DNA of 64,000 nucleotides from Scenedesmus sp. ARA3 (GCA_004335835.1 RWJK01001828.1:117140-181139); one strand, 5' to 3'; shown: positions 23,690 through 43,381, counted from the stretch's first letter. Program-made: numbers and translations. The notes: generated from the sequence alone by a model not told the origin.

Positions 23690-24795
23690 AGCGGCAGCAG
23701 CACTTACCAAACAGCAGCAGCAATGGCAGCAGCAGCAGCAATGATGCTCAGCAAGGCACGCCAGCGCAGCCGGGAGTCAGCAAGCCGGACAACACGCGCA
23801 GCTGCGCATGTGCTGCATCTTGAACCAGCACATGCGCCAGCCGTGACATGCCATTGATGTGCGGCAAACAGCAGCAGCGTCATGTGCTGCAACTGCTGCT
23901 CATTTTGGCATGCTTATTCTGGCTTCAGCGACCGTGATTAGCACCCGCTGCATCTGCGGCGTGCCTGCGCAGCTTGTTTGTAAGCCTGTTGCATGTGTTG
24001 CATGACTTGGGGGTTGTGTGGGGTTCTTGCACCGACACCGGGGCTGAGAGAAGTTCTTGAATGCAGCAGTTTGTTTCAAATGATGTCATTGTGGCATCTT
24101 GGTTGCGATTGCTTCTGACCTGCATTTAAGGGATTAGCGACTACTTCTGCTCTCAGGCTGAGATCCATCAGTGTCCTAGGCGACTTTCTTCATATGTCCT
24201 AGGCAGGCCTGCATGCTGGTGCAGTGTCCTTTCCCACCCACATCATGCTGTCAGCTTCAGTGACGATGGGGCTTAGCAAGCCGGCACTATTTGAAAAGCG
24301 GCAGCGTGTGCGGCAGTTACACAGCCATGTGCTCAACACAGCAGTCCAGCCATGCGTCAACCCTGCTGTCAGCTTCAACAACCCAGCTCCTGCCGAAATT
24401 TCTTGCTTGCTACAGCCTTGCCTTGTCAGCCTGCTGGTGGGTAGCATCAGCGTCCGCGCCTTAAAAAAACTCAAAAGGATACACGCCATCAGCAACCGTG
24501 ACTCACGGTTCATCTCGGAGATGGCTTATGAGGCACTTGTCACACCAGAGTGCAATGGTGCTGTTGCCTTCCATGCATCAGCAGTGCTAGTCCAGCTGAA
24601 CAGGCAGCCTGAGGTCGCACGCCAGCGCAGCAACAACCTCGAGCACCCATGTCAACAGCCCAGCCTTGCAGCAACATCAGACGCAGCTGGCGAAGCAACC
24701 AACCATTGTTGTACACCTCTGTTGCTTTAACACTCTCGAACATGCAAGCAGTTCGCTCCACAGGCAGCACCATAACAGCACCGCCACGCGTACCG
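23690..24795. other. Region between cytochrome c and kinesin 3' ends
   Basis: The two genes converge here. I see only probable 3' UTR sequence; a plus-strand open frame at 24224-24730 has no recognisable similarity and is not called. Confidence 0.6.
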
Positions 24796-25083
24796 CTACC
24801 GCCGCCGGCTCGCGCTGCTGCCCGGCCGCTGCTGCGCCCCACCACCCACCCCTTGCCGCTGCTGCTGCTGCATCGCATAACCCCCCACACCCTCTGGCCC
24901 CACTAGGTGCAGCTGCTGCTGCGGGCTCCCAGGCGGCCCCATCAGCAGGATGTGGCCATCCTCCCAGAAGGCTGCGTCTATGGCTGCTTGTGCGCGCGGG
25001 TCTGGCGCGCCAGTCTCCTGCAGCACGTCGAATGTGACGCGCTCCGGCATGTCTAGTTCTAGCGCCAGGATGTTCTCACTCCT

Positions 25084-25116
<33 letters not shown>

Positions 25117-28100
25117 TGAGACCTTACGTGAAAGGCCGTGCAGCAGGCCGCAATGTCTGAGAATTGGCTGTCACATGCGGCATTTGGGTGATTGCACAGT
25201 GCAACAAGTGCTGCCATGCAGGTGTCACTGCCCGTGCCAGCAAGCAGCTCAGCAGCAAGCAGCTGCGCTGCACACACAACACACACCTGAACCGCGGGTT
25301 CATGTCACCCGCCAATGCAGCCGCCTTGGTGAAGTTGCTGGTGGGCCGCCGCGCCCCAGGCACTGCAACTGGCCGGCAGCTGCCTGGCATAACCCCAGCA
25401 CCCCACCCCTGCTGCTGCTGCTGCTGCTGCTGTTGCTGCTGCCCTCTGTGCTTGCTGCTCGGGCTGCTGCCTCTGCTGCCAGCGCTGCCTGCTGATGCTG
25501 CTGCTGCCAGTTGGCTGTAGCTGCTGCTGCCGCCGCCACTGAATGCTGCTGCAGGGTTGGGGTCACTGAGCCGCTCCAGCACCCACATCTCTGCCTCATC
25601 GTCCCAGTGCGCACGCTGCAGCACCTGATCAACCTCCTCCTGCAACAGATGCACACATACACACATACTCGGTAAGCCCGCAACGCATGACGAGTTGCCT
25701 CAGCGTGAAGCAATTGCGCCTGACTCAAAACTGTCACACAAGCATGGGCGTTGCCAGAACACATGCTGCATGGCAGCCTCGCGGTCACTGCATGGTCACT
25801 CCCAAGCAGTGCTGGACCCAACCAGCCTGATCAAATTGTATGATGCCACACCCAGCCACGCCCCCACCTGTGGTATGAATGCGCTGATGACCGCGTCTTT
25901 GAGCAGCATCTGCTGCCCCAGCAGCCGGATGGAGTCCAGCAGGTCCTCCTTCTCAGCCTGGAACTCGCGGTACAGGTCCTGCACCTCAGCGTCAACACTC
26001 TGCAGCAGCAGCAGCAGCAGCAGCAGCAATGTCGCTTAAAACACTGCTTCTGCTAGCAGCACTCGTCAAATCACATTGGAATGATGACGGATGCTTCAAC
26101 GCCGCCTGACTGAGTATGAGGTATCTGGAACAGGGCGAGCATGAGGCATATGCCGCATAGTTTGATGCATGCATCACAAGGCCGCCGTGGAACGCACCTG
26201 GTAGCGCTTCCACAGCTTCTTGAGCTTCTTCGTCTTCTCCGCCGCCTCCTCAGCCAGGCTGCTGAACTTGTGGCCCACCTCCAGCGCAGCCTCTTCCACA
26301 CGCGCAATCTCAGCAGCGGCAGCAGCCTCCTCGGCGCGCCTGAATGCGCCCAGGAAAGCACAAAAGACACACGCAGGGCAGACAAGTGAGTGTCCATTTG
26401 ACTTGCTTTGCGTTGTTTCACCCCCAGCGCAGCCTCCTCCACGCGCGCGATCTCAGCGGCAGCGGCAGCAGCCTCCTCGGCGCGCCTGAAATAAGCACAG
26501 CAGAATGAAGCAGACACACACAGGCCAGACGCATGGGTGCGCAATTGACTTGATGTGATGTGTTTCACCTCCAGCGCAGCCTCCTCCACACGCGCAATCT
26601 CAGCAGCAGCCGCAGCCTCATCGGCACGCCTGATCACGCAGAGTGGGATGGACACGCACAGTGCAACAGCCATAACCAACGCTTGAGTGTTCAGGTGTCA
26701 CAACTGAGGCACAAGATAGCCAGCCGCAGCCGGGCAGACATCCACCAGCAAGACAGCTGCACGCCAGCAGCAGCGCAGTTGCAATGCAGGCATCTCCACA
26801 CGCCTGCACAAAAGCACCCCCTGCGTGCACTCCATCATGTGCATGCACTCCATCATGTGCATGACACAGCCGCGCCCACCTGCGCTGCAGCTCCTGCTCG
26901 CGCCGCGCCAGCTGCTCCTCCTTCTTGCGCGTGACCTGCACCAGGCCGCCACGCGCCTCGCCCTTCAGGATCTTGCCCTCCATGGCGCGCAGCCGCGCCT
27001 GCACAGCCACACGCATGCAGCGGCAGGGTCACTGAATTACATTACATTACATTACATGCTCCACTCAACGAGGAGTGGGAACCCCAGTCAGGAGCCAACG
27101 AGAGGCTCAGAGGGAATTACTTTGTGCATGGCACAACAGCGGCAGCGTCTTGCTGTGGACCTTGCCTTCCTTACTGCGGCATGCACACACATGAAAGGAG
27201 GGATTGACATGTGTGCGGTCATGTACGGAAGTACCACATGTTGGCAGTGCCCTGTTACCAATCCCTTCAGGATCTCGCGCTCCATGGCGCGCAGCCGCGC
27301 CTGCAGCATGCGCAACACATGACATGCGGGGTCGATGTGTGTACCACGTGCAAGTGGTTAAATAGCACGCGTTGGCAATACCCTGCCATCATGACCGCCA
27401 GAAGTCTAGTGCGGCAGCTGCCCATGCCATCGATGACAAGCCAAACAACGTCACCAAGTGCTACCTGATCACGTGTACAGCATGCCATGACAAAGATCCA
27501 CCCTGAATGTTGCACTGCTTGCACCTCCTTGGCTACCTGTTGCTGCTGCGAAGCGTACGCGCTGCACCCACGGGTCAAACTACAGGCAAGCTGCAGGCAT
27601 GCTGCCGCTGCTGATTGCTTGCTGCCTCCGCTCACCGCAAGCTCCGCCTTCTGCTGCGCCAGCTGCTCGCCCTCCTGCGCTGCTTTCGCCAGCTTCTCCT
27701 GCAGCTGCCGCTGCTTGCGCTCGTAGCGCACCGCGTCCTGCTCCGCTGCCTGTGCTGCTGCCTCCAGCCTGGCTGCCTCTGCTGCAGCCTTGGCCTCGGT
27801 CTCTGCAGCAACCTGCAGCAGGGCAAGCGCCACACGCCAGTAAGCTTACGGATGGCGCAGCTTTCAAAAACAAAAGGAACAAAGGTGGACAATCCTCTCA
27901 CTGTACTCATTACCTAGTGCATGCAAGGTATTGTTTTGAATACAGTATCCAGGCAGAGCAAGGACAGCTGGCATGGAGCATAACGGAAATGGTGATGCCG
28001 TTGCCAGCACACACAGATGCCACAGATGCATCAGTACAAGGTTGAGGCCCACCTGCGCCAGCTGCTCCTGCGTGAGCTCCTTGCCGCCGCTGCTGGCTGC

Positions 28101-29474
28101 CAGCTGCGCGTGCAGCTCTGAGGCGATTTGCTGCTTCAACTGCTCAAGCTCCTGCGGGTCCAGCGGCTTGGGCACCTGCAGCAGCAGCGGCAGCGGCGGC
28201 GGCGGCGGTGGCAGCAGCGGCAGCAGCAGAAGCGGCAGATGTGACAGCAGCAGGTGTGCATACAACTGCGGCAGTGCAGCTGGCTGTCGTGCGCCGCCGC
28301 TGACCAACAGCAGCAAGCTGAAGTAGAGAAGCAGAAGCAACAGCGTAGCCGCTGCTCAGAGTTCTTGCCAACAGCTCTCACCTGCCTGCTCGTACAGACA
28401 CGCGCTTTGCACATGCTGCTGGTCACAGCAATACTGGTTGCACAGCAGAGCCGCAAGGCAGGCCTGCTGCTGCTCACCTGCACCACCTTCTCCACGTGCA
28501 TGTGGCCCTCTGCATCCGTCACCAGCTCGCCACCACCACCGCCAGACTCTGCCGCCTGCAAATGCACAGCAAGCGATGCAGCCAGTCAGCCCACAGCCAT
28601 CAGCTATCAGCCTGCCAGGTCAGCAACAACAATCTGTCCACACACACAATCCATCACACTTACAATTGCCTGCTGCTGACAAGAAATCGAATACATCCAG
28701 CACAGTTCAACCATAGAGAAGTAATCTGCTGCAGATGCCAGTCGCTGCAGGTGACATGTGCAGCACATATAAGCATGCAGCTCTGTTGTGCGTCAGCAAA
28801 GCATGGTCCGCACGGTACGGTGCGCTGTCGCAGATGCCAGCCGCTGCAAGTCACATGTGCCGCCTACACAAACATGCAGCTGCGTTTTGCAGCAGTGCAT
28901 CATCCCCCGCACCGTGAGCGCGGCCTTGAGGCGCTGTATCTCCTCCTGGAACTCGCGCAGCATGGCGTCCTTGGGGTCCTCGTTGATGCGCGGCTTGTTG
29001 GTGATGTTCTTGGCCCTGGCACGGCAGCAGCAGCAGCAGAATGGGTGCGTCAGAGTGGCTGCAAGCCTGATGTTCACTCATGACTTGAGCTGTGAGCCTG
29101 CCAGCATCGAGCTTGCATTGAGCTTGCTGCCTTTGATGAAGGCGGCGCGCCACAGGCCCAGCACCTTTTTACATACGGGGCTGTCTCAGAGCCCTTCATG
29201 CTACAGGCTGGTGCCCCGATAGCGACAAATGCTGCATGCTGCAGGTCCAACTGCACCCCTGTACAACACAGCATGGCCCCATGCTGCTGCTGTTCAGAAT
29301 GCCTGCATCTCACCTGTTGGCGTAGCGCAGCGTGCTGAGCGTCTCGTCATAGTTCCAGTCTGCGGGGCCCACATTGGCCACCATGACCGTCTTGGTGTTG
29401 CCGCCCAGGCTGTCCTGCAGCAGCCGCGTCAGCTTGGAGTCGCGGTAGGGGATGTGGCCTAATGCAGCATCAAC

Positions 29475-29515
<41 letters not shown>

Positions 29516-31477
29516 GATGGTTTGACCGTTTATATCAGGCATTATACAAAGCTGACATAGGCAGCCAGCGGTCATTATCAGCATCACGAGTGTGGGGTGG
29601 TTTATGAGGGTGAGCGCTTGCAAATGCGTGTCGCAGACAGAGCTGCCTGCTCTGCAAGCTGTAGTCCATGCATCCTTGCCGGTGTTCAGATGCATGCATC
29701 AGCGCTGCTTTGAGGACGCATCCTGCAGGGTTGCGGCAACTCTGGTGTAGCTCGCACACTGCTTGCTTGCTCTGCACCGTGGCATTGCTTGCGTCCAAGC
29801 AGGCAGCTTTCATACACAGAAACCGCAGCAGCTGCGCAGCGCTGCAGGTGCTGCCACGCACCGCTTTTGCTGTCCACCAATGCGCTGATGACATTGCCCA
29901 GTGCACTGAGCGACAGGTTGATCTTGGTGGCCTCTTTGAGCCGGTCACCTGGCAGAAACAGCACAGCAGCATGTGCTACGGTCATTGACGGTTGATGCGT
30001 TCTAGTGGCAGCTGCAGCACCAACTGTCTTGCAGGAAACATGTGACCCTACAGTGGAAGTGCTGCTATGCCTGTCAGCTGCTGCCTGGGTTGGCTACAAG
30101 ACAGAGTTAAGCTGATTGGTTTCTAAGCTGGAGCCACACCTGTTGCCCCTGTCTTGCTCTGCCGTTCGCTGCCTGCCAAGTCTACCAAGTTCAACTTGCC
30201 CACTCGCACATGGCCATCCTGCAGCAAGCATTGACAGTGTTGGTGAGAGTCCCTGTTGCTTGACTAGCACGCGGCATCATGGGGTATTCAGGTGCTTTCA
30301 CAGCTGCAGCTGCAGCTTGAGCTGCTTTGCTTGCATTTGCTTCAGTTGTGCACAGCCAGGAGACCATTACTGTGATGGTTCATATGTCCAATACAAATTG
30401 CTGCTACTCCTGCTGCTGCTGCCCCTGCTCCTGCTTCTGCTATTGCTGTTGCTGCTCCTTGTGTCTCTTTCATGCAAGTGTCCAAGATGTCGTCACTTAC
30501 TGATGCTGGTCCTTGCTCAATGGTCTCTATGGTGATGGTGAACACAGAGTGCGAGCGTGAGCTGTCCTGGTTCATCAGGGTGGCTCCAACAGACCTGTTC
30601 TTCTTGCCAACCTGCAAGACAGCACAGCCGAATGGTATGTGATGCACACAGCACCTACTGCTTGCCACCATCATTGCGCAAGGGCAGAAACTCAAGTCCA
30701 CATTGTGCACAGCTGTTGGCCTGTGTCCGTAACGCCAAACGGTCCATCTCCAGCTGCTTGCGCTACAGCAATCACCGTGTCTCGCTGCAGCTGGGTGTCC
30801 TGTTCTGCTGTGCAGCTGTCAGTGCTCTGCTGCGGAGTAGCAGCTGCATCATGCGTCTGCTGCTGCACTGCAGGTGACCATCTCACCTCCAGCACATTGC
30901 GGATTTCCGGCACACTCTTCACAACAAAGGCGTTCAGCCCCTTGACATACACGCCGCTGTCTTTGCTCTCCTTTAGCTCTAGCTTATCCTTTGGGCTCTT
31001 TGACAGCAGATCCCTGATCTCCTCATTGTAAATCTCCAGGAACGACGCCCGCACCAAGTACTGTATGTTGGAGCTGCCCTCTATCGCAGAGAATATATGT
31101 TCAAATGACTGTGGGATGATTCCCTGCTGGCTAGGTTCTGCTGCATAGCCTTCCATCGTGTGTGTTTTGCCTGTGCCTGTCTGGCCGTATGCAAAAATGG
31201 TGCCATTGTAGCCCTCCAGCGTGCTGTTAACAATGCCTGCTGCTGTGCTTTCATAGACTTCCTTTTGCGTTGACTCCCAGTCAAACACAGAGTCAAAGGT
31301 AAAAGACTTTGGTGGGTCGGTAGCATCTGCTTTTGAGTTGCGCAGCACCACCTGCCCTGACTTCCTGTCCATGTCAACGATGCGTGTGCGGCCATCTGCC
31401 TTCTCCCGTTCGTTGAGCGGGCGGCAACGAACCACCACACGCACGCACTCCGCATCTGCTTTACTGTGCTGACCCAT
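24796..31477 (-). CDS. Kinesin-2 motor subunit (FLA10/KIF3-type)
   Basis: Fourteen minus-strand exons: 30887-31477, 30501-30611, 30140-30218, 29862-29948, 29314-29458, 28913-29015, 28478-28555, 28053-28175, 27636-27812, 26880-26998, 26198-26339, 25868-25999, 25287-25639, 24796-25081; 2526 nt, 841 residues, phases consistent. The motor domain is N-terminal, with P-loop GQTGTGKT (about residues 98-105), switch I NQDSSRSH, switch II DLAGSE, and [19 protein letters not shown]. The neck motif [20 protein letters not shown] is typical of kinesin-2. Long Ala/Glu-rich coiled coils follow, then a polyQ patch (exon 13) and a tail with [13 protein letters not shown], as in FLA10. The family drives anterograde intraflagellar transport on axonemes. 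The ATG at 31477 is the first in frame; only a TTG lies upstream. The assignment to FLA10 rather than FLA8 is by resemblance. Confidence 0.93.
25083..26028 (-). repeat. Two acceptor-proximal (CTG)n tracts in the kinesin gene
   Basis: Plus-strand CAG runs at 25085-25113 and 26001-26028 lie immediately before the acceptors of exons 24796-25081 and 25868-25999 (sense CTG). Confidence 0.85.
26419..26634 (-). repeat. Two truncated copies of the 5' part of kinesin exon 11
   Basis: Copies at about 26419-26492 and 26566-26634 repeat the acceptor and the coiled-coil codons [18 protein letters not shown], upstream in transcription of the intact exon 26198-26339, which continues to KLWKRYQ. Confidence 0.9.
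27261..27312 (-). repeat. Truncated copy of the 5' part of kinesin exon 10
   Basis: Acceptor plus [13 protein letters not shown] (intact: [13 protein letters not shown]) lies upstream in transcription of exon 26880-26998. Confidence 0.9.
29478..29514 (-). repeat. (CTG)n tract before kinesin exon 5
   Basis: A pure plus-strand CAG run lies about 20 bases before the TTAG acceptor of exon 29314-29458. Confidence 0.9.
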
Positions 31478-32656
31478 GCTGATTGCCTGCTGGGCCTGGT
31501 GCACTCCCAAGTCAGGGCTGCCTGCTGCTGCTCATGTAGCTGCAGCTGTAGTGCCTTTACACGCCCATGCACTCTGCGATTAGTGTCAAGTGTGCGTGAC
31601 AGTGTTTTAACGCTTATTACGTGCAATCGATGTACATCGCTTCAGCTCTTGTCGCAAAACAGGCCTCTGACCAGTCGATTGTGGTTATTGCTGACACCAG
31701 CAAGCACGATCGGGACAATTTCTCATTAACACGTTTACGCTCAGCTCTGATGACAGAATCTGCGAAGAATTCAGCTTGACGGTCACACATTCAAACCCTA
31801 GTCCCACTAAGCTATTGACGTGTCATGAAAGTTGTCCTGACCCATCGGCATATGCAATGCCAGTTACTCGTCAGAGCACAATGGAAAGGGTCACAGTCAA
31901 GGCACAGCAACAAACGGCACGGTGGCAACAGGAGCAGTAATAACACGGCCACCCTGTGGAGGTGCTGCAGCATGCTGCAGGGCACCAAGCCTGCAGTCAA
32001 GCTGAGCATCAGAGTACTCTTGCACACTTGCCAGGGTCTCTCGCCTTTGCACTGATTGACTGCAAACCCTTGGGATTCCTGCAGGAGCCGACTGCTGTCA
32101 TTAAGGCTTAGATCACAACGTCTCATGCAGTGTGTTTGGCATGCTGCAGCCCCAGCGCTGGAGCAACAGTTCCGCACAGTACTGTAGTGGCGCGGCACAT
32201 CACCACCATGTGCACCACACACATATCTGTCCAGTCAAAATCGTTCAACAAATATGTACAAAAGCCATTTGAACAGCCATAGTTGCTGCTGCCGCCCACG
32301 CCAAGATGCACAACACACGCGCAGCGCACTCACAGTTCCCACTGCCGAGTCCCCAAAATGCTTTGGGTGTCGCGCTGTCAACGGTTGCCTGCCAGCACTG
32401 CACCGCCAAGCCCCGGTTTTCCGTGGTAGCTGTCATGGCTGCAAGTGCGTCCTTTTGCTGCAGCCACCTGCTGCAGCCACACATTGCCGCCAGTGCCAAA
32501 ACTGCTGCCACAGCCGCTACTGCTGCTGCAGCTGCTTCAGCTCGCGTCACTGCCGCTGCGGCGACCACACGTGGCCGCTGCCATTGCCACCACTGCCGAG
32601 ACAGCCGTGGTTGCTGCTTCAGGGCGCATCACTGCGCTGCTGCTGCTGCTGCTGCT
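31478..32656. other. Region between the RBBP4 stop and the kinesin start
   Basis: Both flanking genes are on the minus strand. The sequence holds the RBBP4 3' UTR and the kinesin promoter; 32280-32650 is low-complexity and codon-like in several frames, with no recognisable protein. Confidence 0.55.
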
Positions 32657-39488
<6,832 letters not shown>

Positions 39489-39616
39489 TGTGTATTATTC
39501 TTACTGCACTAGTCGTCTCTACCGGAAAAAGAGGTAGGGAAGATGGCGTTGTGGGCACAGCACAGCACACCGTGATCAGCAGCTACTCGGCTCTTCACTT
39601 ACGCTTGTTGACATAG

Positions 39617-41203
39617 AAATTGCCAGTGTTACGCTGTTTTGGCTGTGAAGCAGCATGGCACACCAGCAGTTGTCATGTCACAGGCAGCGGTTCGGCTTTT
39701 GAAATCGAGCGCCTAAAGTATGGTGCAGATATTGGCGCGGAACAGGGAGTCCTGTGCTATGATGGCATTAGATTATCGTATCAAGGAATTGCTGTAACCT
39801 CACAGTGCCTTGCAGGGCCGTGTGTCCATTAAGCTGCTGCCAGGGGTGAAGCTGGTTCTAGCACTTCCTGCCAAGCATGCCACAGACATTTCTGGCACTA
39901 CAATGCTCTTTCTGCGAGGCCTATCAGGCAAGGTGGACGAAAACGGCCTTTGTGGCTGCATGCTAGCAGTATATCCAGGCTGGGCCGCATGCCAGGCTTG
40001 GGTCACTAGGCTACAGCAGAGTGCCGTGTTTCTTGTACGTGGTGCACTGTTTGCAGTGAACCTATAAATCCAGCCACTAGATGGGTTGATTTGGTGTCAC
40101 GGCTGCCATGCGCTGTGTGCATGAGGGCATCTGTCCTGTTCTGTGCAGCACCCTCCGACTGCACATTTGCTTCCCCTGTCCTGCAGGTGACGCTGGATAA
40201 AGCCTCCAAAAAGTTCTCCTGTGCCATCTGCTGCCAGAAGCAATCCTTCAAAACCATCCATGCCATCAGCAACTCAGCAAAGGACTGCAGGAAAGTGGTG
40301 CAGGAGCTCAATGAGCTCCGCGGGGAAAGAGACAGGCAGCTGGGCAGCGAAGAGACAGCAGCAGCCTTAGAACACACATTAACAGCAGCAACAGCTGCCG
40401 CAGCAGGCTGTCCTGCAAGCAGCGGCAGTGCAGCACAGCAGCAATTAGTTGCCTGGGATGAGTTTGCTGAGCCAAACGATGAAGCTGGCCTGGAAGAAGA
40501 TGACAGCTGGCTTGCAGGAACTGGCGAGTTTGTGACAACCCTGCCAGACAGCAACAGAGTCGCAGGAGGCAAGCGGCGCGGCAAGGCAGCAGATGCAGGC
40601 GATGGTACTGCTGTATACAAGCAGCCGCGCTACGGGCAGGGGCGAGGCAAGCAACAGATGCAGCAGCAGCAGCAGCAGGAGGTCCGCCGTGCGGCGCCGC
40701 TGTCACGCGTACCTCCACAATCCAGATACCAGCAGCAATCAAGAGCGCCCCGACCTCATCCGCAGCAGCAGCAGCAGCAGCCATGGCACCCTCAACGTAA
40801 CCCTGCGTGGCAGCCCCAGGTTCAGCAGCAGCAGCAGCAGCAGCATCCCTGGAATGCTCCCGCACAGCCGCACAACCGAGCACCACAGCAGCAGCAGCAA
40901 CAGCAGCAGTGGCTCAGCAATGGGCAACACATGCCAGCCAACACATGTCTGGGTGGCCCAGCAGGCATTGGTACGGCGCAGCACAGCAGCAGCACAGCTG
41001 GCTGGTCCCAGCCCAATGTAGCCCCATGGCAAGGTGCTGCAGCCACTCAACACCACCCACAACAGCAGCAGCAGCAGGTGCAGCAGGTGCAGCAGCAGGC
41101 ATGGCGGAAGCCTCCGCTTGGCAGCACCTTGGCCGCAGCGAAGCAGCACCAGCAGCAGCAAGGAGGGCAGGGATACAGCATGGGCAACTGCAGCAGAGTT
41201 GAC

Positions 41204-41246
<43 letters not shown>

Positions 41247-41497
41247 GGACCGCCAAGGGTGCCAGCAAGCCGCCGTTGCAGCCGCCGCCAGCAGCTGCTG
41301 GTGCCTGGGGTGCCTTTGTTGATGAGGATGAGGGGGCAGGCGGCTGCAGCAGTGAGGAGGAGGAGTGCTTGGTGGATGGGCAAGGCGTGTGCTGCTTGGG
41401 TTTTACAGGCCCTCAGGGGACTGGGATCCAAGGTGCAACAGCAGCAGCAACTGGCAGCGGTCAGCTGGGTTCTAGCGCTGCTGCTAGGTGGAGTTGA
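39617..41497 (+). CDS. MRNIP-like zinc-ribbon protein with polyQ tracts
   Basis: The main coding exon is 40187-41497 (acceptor CTGCAG at 40181-40186, stop TGA). It begins VTLDKASKKFSCAICCQKQ, with a CxxC followed by QSF and then AKDCRKVVQELNELRGE. This is the pattern of MRNIP (UPF0544), a nuclear MRN-complex/ATM-signalling cofactor in animals with uncharacterised plant homologues. The first CxxC of the family, preceded by VLR, is visible as VLRCFGCEA at about 39626-39652 in an upstream exon. Its start codon and exact splice sites I could not fix, as the frame has a stop just before. Downstream are WDEFAEPNDE and WGAFVDEDE, resembling the W-x-x-F acidic motifs of the family, separated by several CAG-coded polyQ runs, the longest near 41210-41244. 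A separate open segment at 39817-39930 may be another exon. Confidence 0.65.
41210..41244 (+). repeat. Exonic (CAG)12 polyQ tract
   Basis: An uninterrupted CAG run in the reading frame codes about 12 glutamines of the MRNIP-like protein; neighbouring shorter runs are at 40661-40678, 40763-40780 and 40824-40843. Confidence 0.95.
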
Positions 41498-43381
41498 ATT
41501 GATGAGCTGCTGCGGCGCCATTCTACACGTAGATGCACACTTGTTTGCGAGCCGGGATTGCAATGTGACAGTTTTAGGCATGGTAAATGCACAACCGTTC
41601 ACCTGCAACCTGCTTGAAGCAATGCTTGCGCAGTGTCAAGATGCTGGGTGTCTATGGCACTGCTGCTGCAAGCAAACGTGGCGGCGAATCAACGCTGAGG
41701 GTCAGTTTTGGCTTGAATGGTGCAAACCCAATGGTATCAGGGCGATTGGTGATTGGTGTATGTTGTCGATCAGCGGGTGCGCATTCATTGTGCAGCAGCC
41801 GCTGCTGAGAAAGTTTTCACCAATGAGGCTGCTTGTGGTTCACGCAGATGCTGATGCACCCAGCAGTGACTTGACCCATTACTGCTCTCTGATGCATCAT
41901 TATCAATGCCTCACTGCTGGACCTAGGCGTCGATTTTGCATCATGCTTGTGGCTTGCTGTGCCATGCCATACAGTACTGTGGCTGGACTGTGTCAGAGAT
42001 GTGGCTGAAGTGGCCAGCCATTGGCATGTTCATACATTTAATTCTGAGCTTTAAAGTTACTCATCGCAACAGTTGCGGTCAACAGCAGCCGGCAATGAGT
42101 TGTTTAACAGCAAGGCCGAGCTGCAGCAACTAGATGCAAGCACCATGGTCGGCGCTGCAGATCTCGAAGGCCTGGATCGCATACCTGTTTCATCCTTGAA
42201 CAAAGTTTATTGGAGTAAATTTATTATATATTGACGAACGACACCTTCGCAAGGCCTCCTTTCTTCTTGGGCTCGCGGCCACACCAAGAAGCTCTGCTGC
42301 GAACCAGGGCTGGCACAATGTTAGTAAGGGCACAATTTGCTTCAACAGGTATGACCACAAAAGATCTTATTGTTGATCATGCCATAATTGTTGCATCAGG
42401 CATGCTGTGGCCTTCAAACAAAAATGATCGTACTCCTGACGCCCCATGGATGGTGCATCGTCAGCGCTCCTATCAAAGTATGTACTTCACATGACTGTGA
42501 ATAACAAATTCATTGGGTTTATGAGGCTTACTTGGAGTTGGTCATGATGCTGTCACTGCGATTTTTGTGACCGTCAGGTGACTCGCTCAGCACTTCGACG
42601 ACACGTATCGAGCAAAGCACAGCGCAGCTTCAGCGAAAAGTTTGCTGAAACGATTTCTGATTAAACATAGCACTTTAGACCAACCCACAGCTCAATTGAA
42701 GTGCCAGAACCGTCGACACAAGCACTAAGACATAGGCAACCTGGTGCAACAATAATATGTTTTCAGTCGCAATAACCGCAGGCGATGCGCACGGGTGTTG
42801 AAGTTGCAGGCAAGCACTGTTGGTTTCGAATTGCAGTCGAGCACACGTCGATGGCACACAGTTAGTGCCCACCACTGTTTGTTTACGCGTATATGAACAG
42901 TTTTTGCCAGTTGCATAGAGAGTTCAGCTCACAGCAGCAGTATTAGGGTGTCGCGGTGCTTTCCGGCACCTTGCTGACAGCATCCCGTGCTGATCTTGCA
43001 CAGCCGCTGCCGCGCGGAGACAAATTTGAACTAAGCTTTTGTCTGCGCTTGCTTATGAGCTGGTCAGTGTGGCCATGGATCTGTGACCTGGCTCCCAGCT
43101 GTACAGGCAGTGATGGCAAGCGTGCCGCTTCACCGATAGCTCATGCAGTATTTCGCGCAACGCACAATTCTTATTACACTGCGTCGCGCTGCCTGCAGGC
43201 ATTGAGGCGCGGCACGCTGTCTTGGCATCAATTAGATCTTCGAAGCAGCAAACTGGCAGGCCCAACCACACCGCTGTGATGACAACGGCTTGGCAGCAGG
43301 TGTAGGGGCATCTGTGCAAGACGTCAAACAGTTTTTCACAGTTTTGTCAACGCATCCAGCACGCTGCGAGCAGATGAAGGC
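41498..43381. other. Region between MRNIP-like gene and SBP gene
   Basis: The first ~700 bases look like 3' UTR. 42226-42553 may hold a tiny minus-strand two-exon gene (listed separately). The remainder up to 43381 shows no recognisable exon and should contain the SBP promoter. Confidence 0.5.
42226..42553 (-). CDS. Candidate two-exon micropeptide (about 27-28 residues)
   Basis: On the minus strand, ATGACCAACTCCAA is followed by a good GTAAGC donor at about 42540. About 240 bases on, GCAGCAG forms a tandem acceptor, after which the frame reads ASWCGREPKKKGGLAKVSFV, then two residues and TAA. The short basic peptide has a conserved-looking composition, but I cannot name a family. It could equally be chance; both halves are too short to be certain. 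Confidence 0.25.

Noticed and set aside
24224..24730. Plus-strand frame of 168 residues containing KRIHAISNRD
   Set aside because: The short likeness to a stretch of the MRNIP-like protein (IHAISN) does not extend, and no motif or splice structure supports a gene.
31477..31510. Kinesin start 11 codons upstream (GVHQAQQAIS)
   Set aside because: The upstream codon is TTG, not ATG; the first in-frame ATG is at 31477.
42130..42235. Short plus-strand frame MVGAADLEGLDRIPV as an SBP first exon
   Set aside because: It ends at a stop after 27 codons with no donor that connects in phase to the SBP exon, whereas the ATG at 43382 gives a complete in-phase model.
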